From assembly GCA_964654695.1 (NCBI GenBank), contig CAZZKJ010000012.1:1-59889 (forward strand): DNA of 59,889 bases, in the 5' to 3' direction. Source of the DNA: CAZZKJ01 sp964654695 (GTDB lineage Bacteria > Krumholzibacteriota > Krumholzibacteriia > WVZY01). The position numbers and the translations under genes were made by a program. Position 1 is the first letter of the stretch. Each line of letters begins with the position of its first letter. A model generated the notes under the pieces. It was not told the DNA's origin. It was given only the letters and a program-made list of their open reading frames with translations, and searched no databases. Shown one piece after another: positions 17,044-25,805 of this stretch.

Positions 17044-18409
17044 ATTTGCCAGGCATTAGGATCGAGTTGACATTCTTTTTATAAACAGCGGTAAAGGCGC
17101 TGATAAGGCCCAGGAGAACCATTATGTACCGGGTGACAAGGATATCATGAGCAAAGTTGTTATGAAATACCAGACAACCCCAGAGCAAGGTTAGTATCTG
17201 CCGGGCTCGCGTATCTTGAATGCGCCTTATACTGATGAGGAGAGACCAGTAGAACATAAAATACAGAAAAAGAGAGATCAATCCTGTCTCCACAAAAACA
17301 GCGGCTGCGGTATTATGGGGACCCAAGACCCCGAAACGCGATAACAGGTCGGCATTAGCCCAGGAAGGCCGGATGGTCGCATATAATCCAAAGCCCGTAA
17401 GGGGATGAATCGCTGCTCTGGACAAATAATATTTTAGAAGAAAGATCCGGTGATTGTCATCCAAGTTTCCATGAAGAAAAGAATAGAGCTTATTAAATGA
17501 AAGCAGAAAAATCCTGCTGTTGGATTCTATCATGTATTTAGTGATGAAAACACAAATAGTAACAGTTATAATGAGTGATATGTAGTTTAGAGAGACGGAT
17601 ACCTTGTTCTGCGTGTCTATAAAATTATTAATAATGAATACAACTCCTAAAAGAAGCACACCCTCTCGGGAAAATGTTGACAGAACTCCCATAAAAAATA
17701 TTGATTGTAGAAGAAGGCGGATTAAGATTTTATTAGCAATCTTAGAATGTGCTATATGGAGATTATAAAGGATATAACTGCAAATGATTGCGAAAGCGCT
17801 CGCGTTTGAATTCTTCAATAAACCAGCGGCCCTGCCCATGGAGTGGGATAATTTTATGGTATTGGGAAATAGAAGCTCCGCCAGATTCGTAAGGCTGAGA
17901 ACGATTCCGCAGACTATGACGGTTTTCATAGCACTTCGGAGCAATCTCTCATCGGAGACCAAGAGATAAACCGAAAAGAAACTCAGAAACGCATAAAGCG
18001 AATCCCTGGCCCAATCGTTGAAGTATCTCCTATCACCGAATAGTATTCCAATCATCGCTGCGAAGATATAAAACAAGAGAAGCTGTATTACCGGTTGGTT
18101 GGGAGCGTTCAATTCCCAATTAGTGAATGATAGTATTAGCGCAAATGACAGCAATATTAATCCAACCACTATCGTACCGAAGGGAATACCTGAAGCAAAA
18201 CTCAGCCAGGCGTCAGTTCGAGTAAATGCGACTATGATTACGACGTAAAGAATCAACTGCAATTGCTTTAGATAAATCAGTGAGGATACAAGAAGCAGAA
18301 AAGCGGCAAGCAGAATTGGCTTGTTGATTAACAGCGGTGAAATTAGCGCACCTGCGGCGGCCGCAGCTGCAGTTCCATTTCTTGCAAATCCTCCTGCTTT
18401 TATCGGCAT
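17036..18409 (-). CDS. O-antigen ligase / Wzy-type polytopic membrane protein
   Basis: The 457-residue protein has about ten to twelve membrane helices (for example PILLAAFLLLVSSLIYL, TIVVGLILLSFALILS, FCMVLSTF-like regions). A large hydrophilic loop near residue 330-370 contains the Wzy_C-like pattern HPLTGFGLYATIR and GVLGPHNTAAAVFVETGL, typical of WaaL/O-antigen ligases and Wzy polymerases. It would join or polymerise undecaprenyl-linked chains at the periplasmic face. Ligase and polymerase cannot be separated from sequence alone. It overlaps both neighbours (8 and 10 bases), so it is strongly coupled in the operon. Confidence 0.82.
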   Translation of the reverse strand: MPIKAGGFARNGTAAAAAAGALISPLLINKPILLAAFLLLVSSLIYLKQLQLILYVVIIVAFTRTDAWLSFASGIPFGTIVVGLILLSFALILSFTNWELNAPNQPVIQLLLFYIFAAMIGILFGDRRYFNDWARDSLYAFLSFFSVYLLVSDERLLRSAMKTVIVCGIVLSLTNLAELLFPNTIKLSHSMGRAAGLLKNSNASAFAIICSYILYNLHIAHSKIANKILIRLLLQSIFFMGVLSTFSREGVLLLGVVFIINNFIDTQNKVSVSLNYISLIITVTICVFITKYMIESNSRIFLLSFNKLYSFLHGNLDDNHRIFLLKYYLSRAAIHPLTGFGLYATIRPSWANADLLSRFGVLGPHNTAAAVFVETGLISLFLYFMFYWSLLISIRRIQDTRARQILTLLWGCLVFHNNFAHDILVTRYIMVLLGLISAFTAVYKKNVNSILMPGKFV

Positions 18410-19659
18410 ATAAGTTTTTCCCTTTGCTTTTCATCGAGCGGTGGAGCCGGCGAATCCTCTTCCTTGCGGGTCTTGCGGTCGAGATCTGAATTGTCGGAAA
18501 AACTACGGAAAAGGCTGATATATTCCTGAGTGATTTGAGAGATATCGTAACGCTTCTCAATGGTTTTTCTAGCTTCAAGACCCAGGGCTTTCATGGTCCC
18601 AGGCTCAGAGATGAGTAAATCCAGGGCGCAGGCAAGTTTTACATGATCATTTACAGGAAATAATATTCCATTTTTGCAGTCATCAATGACTGTATTGTTC
18701 CCGGGGATATCAGAGCAGATGCATGCAAGTCCGGATGACATTGCTTCCAAAAGTGCATTTGACAGGCCTTCCCATCTGGAAGAAAGAACGAATACGTCTG
18801 ATGCATCCAAATATTTCTTGATATCAGAGGCAGAACATATTCTTACATTATTTGCAAGACCAAGGTTGGCGATATAATTTTCCAGCGTCTCTTTTGCCGA
18901 ACCCTTGCCTAAGATAAATGCTTCGAAGTTATCATGAACATTATTGAGCAGGAAGAGAGCTCTTAACAAAGTGGGATAGTCTTTTTGACGGCTAAGTCTT
19001 CCGGCGGCGATGATGACTATCTTTCCAGAATCGATCCCAAGCTCTTTTTTTGCCAGAATATTTGCTTTTCCGCTTCTTGGCTTGAAATGCATTGTATCAA
19101 CACCGTTGGGTACAGCACGGATTCGCTTGCTCTCAATACCGATAGAATGCAAATCATCAACGACCTCGGAGTTCAGAGCTATAAAACTATCAATCAACTT
19201 GAACATGCGGAAAAACGGCCTTGAAAAATAACGACGTTTCAGAATGCCGATGTCCCCATTTTCGCCGGAGCACGCTACTTTGCATATTACCGGCACAGAA
19301 GTAAAAATCCCGGCAGCGGCGGCGACCGACGCATCCAGGGAGGCGAAAGTGACGAAGATAGCATCATATTCACGGCTATTTCGCAAGAGCCGGATAAACA
19401 GGTTGATGCCGTATATGAACGATCTTATGAAACGAAGATTCGGGTAGGCCAGTCGGCGTACCCTCATATATTGTTGTGAATGCGGGAGGGCGGCTGCAAT
19501 ATTCTCCCCATCCTTACATGCTTTATCGTGTCTCGCTGACAGGATTTCCACCGATAGTCCTTCTTCAATGCACGCTTTTGCAAAGCGGTAGGCAAATGTT
19601 TCCGCGCCTCCGATATTCTCGGCGGTTGTGAATCTCTTTATTACAATGCAAATCTTCAT
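18400..19659 (-). CDS. glycosyltransferase family 4
   Basis: The 419-residue GT-B enzyme opens with MKICIVIKRFTTAENIGGAE, the nucleotide-sugar domain GRLSRQKDYPTLLRAL, FILGKGSAKETLENYI and VRICSASDIKKYLDASDVFVL, and the E-x7-E region SRWEGLSNALLEAMSSGLACI. It is a cytoplasmic or membrane-associated retaining transferase for polysaccharide assembly. The C-terminal tail is charged (DLDRKTRKEEDSPAPP). The 3' end overlaps the ligase gene by ten bases and the 5' end is 19 bases from the Wzz-like gene upstream, so all belong to one minus-strand operon. Confidence 0.92.
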   Translation of the reverse strand: MKICIVIKRFTTAENIGGAETFAYRFAKACIEEGLSVEILSARHDKACKDGENIAAALPHSQQYMRVRRLAYPNLRFIRSFIYGINLFIRLLRNSREYDAIFVTFASLDASVAAAAGIFTSVPVICKVACSGENGDIGILKRRYFSRPFFRMFKLIDSFIALNSEVVDDLHSIGIESKRIRAVPNGVDTMHFKPRSGKANILAKKELGIDSGKIVIIAAGRLSRQKDYPTLLRALFLLNNVHDNFEAFILGKGSAKETLENYIANLGLANNVRICSASDIKKYLDASDVFVLSSRWEGLSNALLEAMSSGLACICSDIPGNNTVIDDCKNGILFPVNDHVKLACALDLLISEPGTMKALGLEARKTIEKRYDISQITQEYISLFRSFSDNSDLDRKTRKEEDSPAPPLDEKQREKLICR

Positions 19660-19678
19660 AATTCGAATGACTTAGAGG

Positions 19679-20773
19679 TCATGCCTTGATATTGAAAATA
19701 CCGGTAATCCAGCTTACCCTGCCCTTCAACTTTGCAATTGCCCTGCTCCTGAAGAATTCGTAGTCCCCAAAGCATTCATGCTTTAGACTGATCAGCAGGT
19801 TTTGCCATTCGGATGAAAGCAGAGGGTTCTGGGAATACCCCATCGCCAGTAATATTGCGGTTAGAACCCCGATTAATAATGACCTCATCACAGCGGACAT
19901 TGTTCTGGGATATGCTATGTTGGAGGATATGGAGGGTTCGGAAATAACGGTCAACTTTGATCCCCTATTCTTGAGCCTGGACATGGTAAGTTCATAATAT
20001 GATTTGAGGCTCATCTCCATATCCTCGTGGATTTTTATTTCCCGCTCGAGTTGAAGCTTTTGCAGGTAGAATTCGGGATCTGAAATGATTTTATAATCCC
20101 GGTTCTTTTCACGAAGAAGTTTTAACGATTGTTCGCAGCCGGATAATTCCAAGCTGTTGGCTTTGATTTTTAAATCAAGGCATCTAAGATTATCCTTAAT
20201 GGAATTCAGCTGCAGCTTGTTTAGTGCTTCATCTACGGATTCTATATAAGCTTTTGCTATTTGATAGGACAGCTCGGGAAGGCTGGTCGTAATAATAATT
20301 CTGGTAGAGCCTGTCGATGGATCCAGATAGAACGCAGCGATTGTTGATTTGAGTTTCACTATCGCAGCATCCTTATTGTTCATCTCGAGGAATTCATAAA
20401 GGTTTGTAGAACGCTGCTTACCTTCGAAGCTGTACGTATAGAGATTTGCAAGGACTGCTTCGCTGACGGCTTTGCTCCCCAATACAGAGGGAACCAGGTA
20501 GCTGGAAAAGAACGAGCCCATCAGATCACTCTGTGGAAAAGCTGATTGTCTGGAGCCGGCTTCCTCAAACAAAGAAAGATTTTCTCCAGTAGACGTTGAC
20601 ATCATAACCACAGCGGAAGAAGTGAATTGAGGTTCCCTGGACAACTGGGCAATACTTGCCGCAGTTGTGGCAAAAAAAGCCGCCACTGCGATGCTCTTCC
20701 AGTGAGCTCTGGATGCCTCAAAGACGTTTGAGAGATAGAGTTTCAGATTATATGGATTTCGTAAATTTTGCAT
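19679..20773 (-). CDS. Wzz/GumC-type chain-length determinant, second copy
   Basis: The 364-residue protein has an N-terminal helix (WKSIAVAAFFATTAASIAQL) followed by FTSSAVVMMSTSTGEN, a long coiled-coil periplasmic region (LKIKANSLELSGCEQSLKLL, LQLEREIKIHEDMEMSLKSY) and a second helix near residue 300 (SLLIGVLTAILLAMGY). This is the Wzz topology, without a kinase domain. It is the first gene of the minus-strand EPS operon and is only distantly like the Wzz-type protein at 15405, so the two may regulate different chain lengths or form a mixed ring. Confidence 0.8.
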   Translation of the reverse strand: MQNLRNPYNLKLYLSNVFEASRAHWKSIAVAAFFATTAASIAQLSREPQFTSSAVVMMSTSTGENLSLFEEAGSRQSAFPQSDLMGSFFSSYLVPSVLGSKAVSEAVLANLYTYSFEGKQRSTNLYEFLEMNNKDAAIVKLKSTIAAFYLDPSTGSTRIIITTSLPELSYQIAKAYIESVDEALNKLQLNSIKDNLRCLDLKIKANSLELSGCEQSLKLLREKNRDYKIISDPEFYLQKLQLEREIKIHEDMEMSLKSYYELTMSRLKNRGSKLTVISEPSISSNIAYPRTMSAVMRSLLIGVLTAILLAMGYSQNPLLSSEWQNLLISLKHECFGDYEFFRSRAIAKLKGRVSWITGIFNIKA

Positions 20774-20975
20774 AACAAGCAGTCAATACACAGATTACAT
20801 ATAAGCCCATGCGCCAGTTCGTTTGGATCACTTTTGTCCCAGCATCTGCGGGCGAAATCCCTCCCTGAAAATTCCATGCATTTAAAGAAATTATCATACC
20901 TGCCGGAGATTTAATTTCTCTTAAAGGTCAGCAGCTTTTCGGCCGAATGGATAACATTGTCGGGAGGAAATAAGC

Positions 20976-22955
20976 ATGTGTGGAATATTCGGATGGTTCG
21001 ATAATCGTCAACAGGAAAGAGGCCGGCCGCTTCTTGAAGAGCTTTCAGCTCTTTTGAAACACAGAGGCCCCGATGATGAGGGAACTGTTCAAATGGGGCC
21101 TGTGCATCTGGCCCACAGAAGACTGTCAATTATCGATATCAGCGGCGGCCATCAGCCCATGTTGGATGATAACGAGCGAAGGGTAATAGTTTTCAACGGC
21201 GAAATCTACAATTTCCTCGAACTCAGAAGTAATCTTCAAAGCAGCGGTCATGAGTTCAAAACCAAATCCGATACTGAAGTACTTCTTCATATGTATGATG
21301 AGTATGGGATTGAATGTCTGGATTATCTAAATGGAATGTTCGCATTTGCCTTGTGGGACGGTATAAAATCAAAATTGATTCTCGTCAGGGACAGACTGGG
21401 TATTAAACCTCTCTATTATTCTTTCACGGAAACCGGATGCTTGGTATTCGCGTCCGAAATAAAATCGATCCTGGGATTTCCCGGTGTCGAGCGAACATAC
21501 AATCTGCATGCAATCAGCAGCTATCTGAGCTTTAGAAGATGCATGGGGCAGGAAACATTGTTCAAGAATATTTTCTCGCTGGAACCCGGTTGCTATCTGG
21601 AAATAGACACCGGAAAGCACTTTATCAAACGCTATTGGCGCCTTCCCACGGATAAGTATGAAGTTGTTACCGAAGAACTCAGCTTGGAGCGCACCGAAGA
21701 ACTTTTAAGAAAATCCGTAGAGCGGAGGCTGATAAGCGATGTTCCTTTGGGAGCGTTTTTGAGCGGCGGGTTGGACTCAAGCGCAATTGTTGCCCTCATG
21801 AGCAGCATGATGAACAGCCCGGTAAAAACTTATTCCATTGGATTCAAAGACGAAAAATACAACGAGCTAAGTTACTGCGAAATGGTAGCGAAAACTTTCG
21901 GTACGGATCACCGTGAATTGATTCTGGATGAGAACGACTATCTAGATCTTATTCCCAAGCTTATAAGAATCAAAGACGAACCTCTGGCAGTGGCCAATGA
22001 AGTAGCTCTATACCAGTTGGCCAGGTACCTCAAAAAGGACATTACCGTTGTACTGTCCGGAGAAGGCGCGGACGAACTGTTTGCCGGCTACGGAAGGATA
22101 TTCCGAAGTCCCTATGATTATATGCGGCTAAAAGCTCAATCCCGAAAGGGCAAAGTGAATGGGGACAGCTTCGGAAATCAAATCATGAGTCAATACGGTA
22201 AAAGCGTCTTCCATGATGAATTGGATCACTTCATGTCCGTTTACAAATGGATGAGCGCTGAAGACAAGCAGAATGTGCTCTCCCAGCAAGCGTGGGATGC
22301 AGTGGGAGGAGATCTTCATTTGAAAGAGCAGTTGGGAGAAATATTCGATTCAGTCTCAGACTTGTCTCATTATGACAAATATCTCTATTTTTTCCAGAGA
22401 TATCACTTGGAAAATCTATTGAGAAGGGTCGATATGACTACGATGGCATCTGCTGTTGAAGCGAGAGTACCCTTTGTGGACCACGAGCTGGTGGAACATG
22501 TCAGCAGGCTGCCGTTCGAGAGCAAGCTGCCATGGAAATCCACAAAACACTGGAGGAATTCGGAAGGTCTCGCGAGTACTAAAATAAGCGAAAGATTCGA
22601 CGAGCCTAAATATATTTTGAAAAAACTGATGCGGGACAAACTGCCCCGCCGCGTTATTGCCAGACGTAAAATGGGATTCCCGGTTCCCCTGGAAAAGTTT
22701 TTTAAAAATACATTCTTCGGTTATGCCAAAGATATCCTCTGCGATTCAAGAACCCGAGGAAGAAATATATTCAACTGCGGCTACCTGGAAACCTGGATGG
22801 ATTCTCGTAAAGACGCGATACCCCATGCTGAAGCCTTACAAATATGGATGCTTGTAAATGTCGAGTTATGGCTGAGAATATATTTCGACGAGGTGGCATA
22901 TGAAAGCAATAATTCTGGCTGCGGGGAAGGGCGAGAGGTTATATCCGCTTACTAA
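20976..22955 (+). CDS. asnB: asparagine synthase (glutamine-hydrolysing) family amidotransferase
   Basis: The 659-residue protein begins MCGIFGWF, with Cys2 as the class II amidotransferase nucleophile, and has LLKHRGPDDEG, HRRLSIIDISGGHQPM and FNGEIYNFLEL in the glutaminase domain. The synthetase domain carries the PP-loop GAFLSGGLDSSAIVALM, then SIGFKDEKYNE and VLSGEGADELFAGYGR. A GGGAGGA ribosome site precedes the ATG. In EPS loci, AsnB homologues often amidate uronic acids or sugar carboxylates instead of aspartate; the location inside the polysaccharide locus favours that role. It overlaps the nucleotidyltransferase gene by 56 bases. Confidence 0.92.
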   Translation: MCGIFGWFDNRQQERGRPLLEELSALLKHRGPDDEGTVQMGPVHLAHRRLSIIDISGGHQPMLDDNERRVIVFNGEIYNFLELRSNLQSSGHEFKTKSDTEVLLHMYDEYGIECLDYLNGMFAFALWDGIKSKLILVRDRLGIKPLYYSFTETGCLVFASEIKSILGFPGVERTYNLHAISSYLSFRRCMGQETLFKNIFSLEPGCYLEIDTGKHFIKRYWRLPTDKYEVVTEELSLERTEELLRKSVERRLISDVPLGAFLSGGLDSSAIVALMSSMMNSPVKTYSIGFKDEKYNELSYCEMVAKTFGTDHRELILDENDYLDLIPKLIRIKDEPLAVANEVALYQLARYLKKDITVVLSGEGADELFAGYGRIFRSPYDYMRLKAQSRKGKVNGDSFGNQIMSQYGKSVFHDELDHFMSVYKWMSAEDKQNVLSQQAWDAVGGDLHLKEQLGEIFDSVSDLSHYDKYLYFFQRYHLENLLRRVDMTTMASAVEARVPFVDHELVEHVSRLPFESKLPWKSTKHWRNSEGLASTKISERFDEPKYILKKLMRDKLPRRVIARRKMGFPVPLEKFFKNTFFGYAKDILCDSRTRGRNIFNCGYLETWMDSRKDAIPHAEALQIWMLVNVELWLRIYFDEVAYESNNSGCGEGREVISAY

Positions 22956-23646
22956 GAACACACCCAAAAGCCTCCTTGATTTGGGCGGAGGGATCACTGT
23001 GCTCGAAAGCCAGCTCGAAAACATTTCGAATGCCGGCATAAAGGATGTAGTTCTCGTAGTGGGATACAGAGCCGAGCAAATCGAAGCTAAAATTCAGTCT
23101 ATCGAAGGAATAAGCTTCGATATTGTCTATAACCCATTTTACGATGCATCCAACAATCTGGTTTCTGCCTGGTTCGCTGCAGAATGCATGCACGGGGATT
23201 TTATACTGCTAAACGGGGATGATGTTTTCGAGTCGGTTGTTATGGAAAAGCTAATAACAAATAAGAATTCTATAACTATGGTAATAGATCGAAAAGAAGA
23301 ATATGACGAGGATGATATGAAAGTATGCATTGAAGAGAAGCGTGTAGTGAGGGTGAACAAATCCATCCATCCAAATCAGGCAGACGGAGAGAGCATTGGG
23401 ATGATTCTTTTCAAAGGTAAGGGAAGCGAGGTAATGAGAAACACGCTTAAGCGCATGGTAAGGCATCCCCATAATCATAAAATATTCTATTTAGCAGCCC
23501 TTCAGAAGATAATGGATGAAGGATTTCCCGTCCATTATTCAGAGTGCGAACAGGATCAATGGGCTGAAATAGATTTTCATCCGGATTTATCTTTTATCAG
23601 AAAAAACGTGCAGAAATTCAACAATGTTCTTCTTGCGTGGAAGTGA
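22900..23646 (+). CDS. nucleotidyltransferase (LicC-/sugar-phosphate or polyol-phosphate cytidylyl type)
   Basis: The 248-residue protein starts MKAIILAAGKGERLYPLT and TPKSLLDLGG, the classic G-x-G-x-R-x9-P-K nucleotide-binding signature. It continues with VVLVVGYRAEQIE, NLVSAWFAAECM and the metal-binding LLNGDDVFE. NNLxS and the short length resemble LicC phosphocholine cytidylyltransferase and inositol-1-phosphate cytidylyltransferase more than hexose transferases. The next gene is a CDP-alcohol transferase, so production of a CDP-alcohol as its substrate is the natural inference. The start lies within the asnB frame by 56 bases, indicating coupled translation. Confidence 0.84.
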   Translation: MKAIILAAGKGERLYPLTKNTPKSLLDLGGGITVLESQLENISNAGIKDVVLVVGYRAEQIEAKIQSIEGISFDIVYNPFYDASNNLVSAWFAAECMHGDFILLNGDDVFESVVMEKLITNKNSITMVIDRKEEYDEDDMKVCIEEKRVVRVNKSIHPNQADGESIGMILFKGKGSEVMRNTLKRMVRHPHNHKIFYLAALQKIMDEGFPVHYSECEQDQWAEIDFHPDLSFIRKNVQKFNNVLLAWK

Positions 23647-23650
23647 TAAA

Positions 23651-24394
23651 ATGTCGGTTTCTCTTGCGGAAGTCAGGCAGAGGTGTCGAAGGACGAATCA
23701 CGAAGATAATCTTCGCACGATGTTCTTTTCTTCACGGGTTTCAGTATACATAACCTTCGTTTTAACCAAAACCGGTATAACCGCCGACAGCATAACCTGC
23801 GTATTCGCCGTGCTTGGTATTATATCTGCGGCGGCTAATTACCTGCCTTTTTTTTGGGCGCCATTTCTGGGATTCGTCCTGTATAGGATTCACGTTATCC
23901 TCGATGTCGTCGACGGAGAGATGGCCAGATTTCGGGGGACATGTTCCAGAAGGGGGGCTTATCTTGATTATATCACTCATTATCTGGTTTATGCCGCCAT
24001 GGCATTCGGATGCTCGATCAATGCATACCTGCTTCTGGGATCCGGCCGCATGCTGATTTATGGTTTTGCCATATCAATGGGCCTGGTCATGAACCTGGCG
24101 AGCAAAGATTGCTGGTACAGGGCAAACTACGGCGGGAATTCTCAAATCGAAGCAAATAAACCGATATGGAAATATAAGAACTCGACATTATTGCTGGTAC
24201 GCTTGTTCAGCGTAAATACATTTTGGTTTGTATATGCTTTGGCGGCGATTCTTGATTATTATTTAGCAGCCGGTACTTTTCAATCCGGCGTTTTATTTGC
24301 TTACGCGTTGTTAATGCCTGCGTTCGCCGTGCTGCGCGCTGCCGTAACATTCAAGTCCGGCCTGATTCCCAGGCGTGCGGCCTGGTACAAATAG
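23651..24394 (+). CDS. CDP-alcohol phosphatidyltransferase-family membrane enzyme with altered last motif residue
   Basis: A GGAAG site overlapping the previous stop favours the ATG at 23651 over the upstream one at 23624. The protein is about 247 residues with several membrane helices. The family motif D-x2-D-G-x2-A-R-x8-G-x3-D-x3-D is seen as DVVDGEMAR, eight residues, then GAYLDYITH. The final aspartate, which serves as the catalytic base in known members, is replaced by histidine. Family members move a phospho-alcohol between CDP and an acceptor alcohol in the membrane. Together with the upstream cytidylyltransferase-like gene it could add a polyol- or choline-like phosphate to the surface glycan or a lipid. 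Confidence 0.85.
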   Translation: MSVSLAEVRQRCRRTNHEDNLRTMFFSSRVSVYITFVLTKTGITADSITCVFAVLGIISAAANYLPFFWAPFLGFVLYRIHVILDVVDGEMARFRGTCSRRGAYLDYITHYLVYAAMAFGCSINAYLLLGSGRMLIYGFAISMGLVMNLASKDCWYRANYGGNSQIEANKPIWKYKNSTLLLVRLFSVNTFWFVYALAAILDYYLAAGTFQSGVLFAYALLMPAFAVLRAAVTFKSGLIPRRAAWYK

Positions 24395-24433
24395 TCGAAG
24401 CCTGCTGAAGTATTTAGTTATCAACCCGTAGCT

Positions 24434-25588
24434 GTGATGCAAAGACGGAATGAGGATACACCGGTGGATTTGCGTATTTTTCGTGTGGCCCTGAATCTTC
24501 CCAACGATAAGACCCCCGGGGCAGGGCTGCCCGCATATATGCTGATTCATAACCTTCCAGGGGAGTCTCTCGTAATCAGCAGGAAAAAGAACTGCAGCTA
24601 CAAGCCGACTGGGGAAAATATCCGGGTTGAGCTTTTTGATTACCCGGATTCGGAATTGGGATGTTCCAAAGGGATTAAGCGCTTCGGCAGGATAATACGC
24701 AAAGGCGCCGGCTACATTCTGTTTTTTCTGAAGTCCGTTCTCCCTATGATTGCGTTCAAACCCAATCTAACCCACATACACACCCCAGTTCCGTTTCTCC
24801 AGGGACTATTTGGCAAGTATTTTCTAAGAACTCCTCTATGCATAACGCTGCATGGAAGCGAGTTTTTACATATCAAAAAGAGCCGGTTTTGGCGGTGGGT
24901 GCTCGCCAGGGCCGATCACGTTTTTTATGTTTCAAGGTTAATGAAAAACGATTTGGAATCATTTATCAACCCGTCCAGGATGAGTTATTTGCCAAACGGT
25001 GTTGATCATGAGCAGTTCAAACCGGGGAACGGTATACGCCGGGATATTGTATTCATGGCCGGGACGTTGCGGTGGCAGAAAGATTATTCCACCGCTCTCC
25101 GTGCTTTCAAGATGTTTTTAAAAAGATTTCCGACCTGGCAGCTGCATATAGCAGGCGAAGGTACGCTTCAAGCCGAACTTAAGAAAGAAGCCGGGTTGTT
25201 TGAAATCGATGATAAAGTTGAATTCCTCGGGATGCTCTCGCGCGGGGAATTAGCGTTGAGAATGCAAAGAGCGCGGATATTCTTATTGAGTTCGGTTTCC
25301 GAGGGGTTTCCCAAGGTGATTTTGGAAGCCAGCGCAAGCGCAACCCCGATTGTTGTAACCGACGTCGGCGACTGCGGCCTCATAGGCGGCCGAGCGGGGA
25401 TAGTCGTTCCTCCAAAAGATCCAGAAGCGATTGCTAAAGCGCTATCAACATTGGCCGGCGATAACGCCTGCTGGCGGAAATGCTCGATCCGGGCAAAAGA
25501 AACCGCTTATTCCTATTCATGGAATTCGATGGCTCGTGGCGTATTGACGGTTTATAAGCAACTTTTATCCTCTGCAAATAGAACTTGA
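24434..25588 (+). CDS. glycosyltransferase family 4
   Basis: The 384-residue GT-B protein has an N-terminal part with LTHIHTPVPFLQGLFG and LCITLHGSEFLHI, the donor domain VFMAGTLRWQKDYSTALRAF, LHIAGEGTLQAELKKEA and VEFLGMLSRGELALRM, and the E-x7-E signature SSVSEGFPKVILEASASATP. Its start is GTG at 24434 or the ATG directly behind it. It is the last gene of the asnB operon of the EPS locus. The -35 box of the following gene's promoter overlaps its stop codon. Confidence 0.92.
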   Translation: MMQRRNEDTPVDLRIFRVALNLPNDKTPGAGLPAYMLIHNLPGESLVISRKKNCSYKPTGENIRVELFDYPDSELGCSKGIKRFGRIIRKGAGYILFFLKSVLPMIAFKPNLTHIHTPVPFLQGLFGKYFLRTPLCITLHGSEFLHIKKSRFWRWVLARADHVFYVSRLMKNDLESFINPSRMSYLPNGVDHEQFKPGNGIRRDIVFMAGTLRWQKDYSTALRAFKMFLKRFPTWQLHIAGEGTLQAELKKEAGLFEIDDKVEFLGMLSRGELALRMQRARIFLLSSVSEGFPKVILEASASATPIVVTDVGDCGLIGGRAGIVVPPKDPEAIAKALSTLAGDNACWRKCSIRAKETAYSYSWNSMARGVLTVYKQLLSSANRT

Positions 25589-25613
25589 CTTTTTTCGGAT
25601 TTCGGGATATACT
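25585..25613 (+). promoter_or_regulatory. sigma-70-type promoter of the gingipain-like gene
   Basis: TTGACT at 25585-25590, a 17-base spacer and TATACT at 25608-25613 form a near-consensus promoter. The -35 box overlaps the stop codon of the preceding GT4 gene. Transcription would begin near 25620, giving a leader of about 185 bases before the ATG at 25806. Confidence 0.7.
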
Positions 25614-25660
25614 ATTGCAGTGTGTCGCTAGAATATTGCTTTTTTCCTGTTTATTCCAAG

Positions 25661-25765
25661 GGAGAAAAAAAGACCAACCTCAACTGCTACTACCGGGCAA
25701 AACATCTTTGGTCTGCCCTCATTTGATTTTCTTGATATTGATTTATAGCTGAAACCAAAGTCTAT
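25661..25765 (+). promoter_or_regulatory. candidate folded 5' leader (pseudoknot and competing helix)
   Basis: AGACCAA at 25671-25677 can pair perfectly with TTGGTCT at 25708-25714. GGGC at 25695-25698, in the loop of that helix, can pair with GCCC at 25715-25718, directly behind it, which is an H-type pseudoknot arrangement. In addition CTTTGGT in the same 3' strand can pair instead with ACCAAAG near 25753-25760. This gives two mutually exclusive structures in the leader of the protease gene. No known riboswitch class was recognised. Confidence 0.4.
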
Positions 25766-25805
25766 CCAGTTTTCATAGCGCCTCAACCTTTTTAAGGAGG
25801 AGCCG

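Noticed and set aside
20774..20975. Sigma-54-like TGGATCACTTTTGTC before asnB
   Set aside because: The -12 element lacks GC at the required spacing, so it does not meet the sigma-54 pattern.
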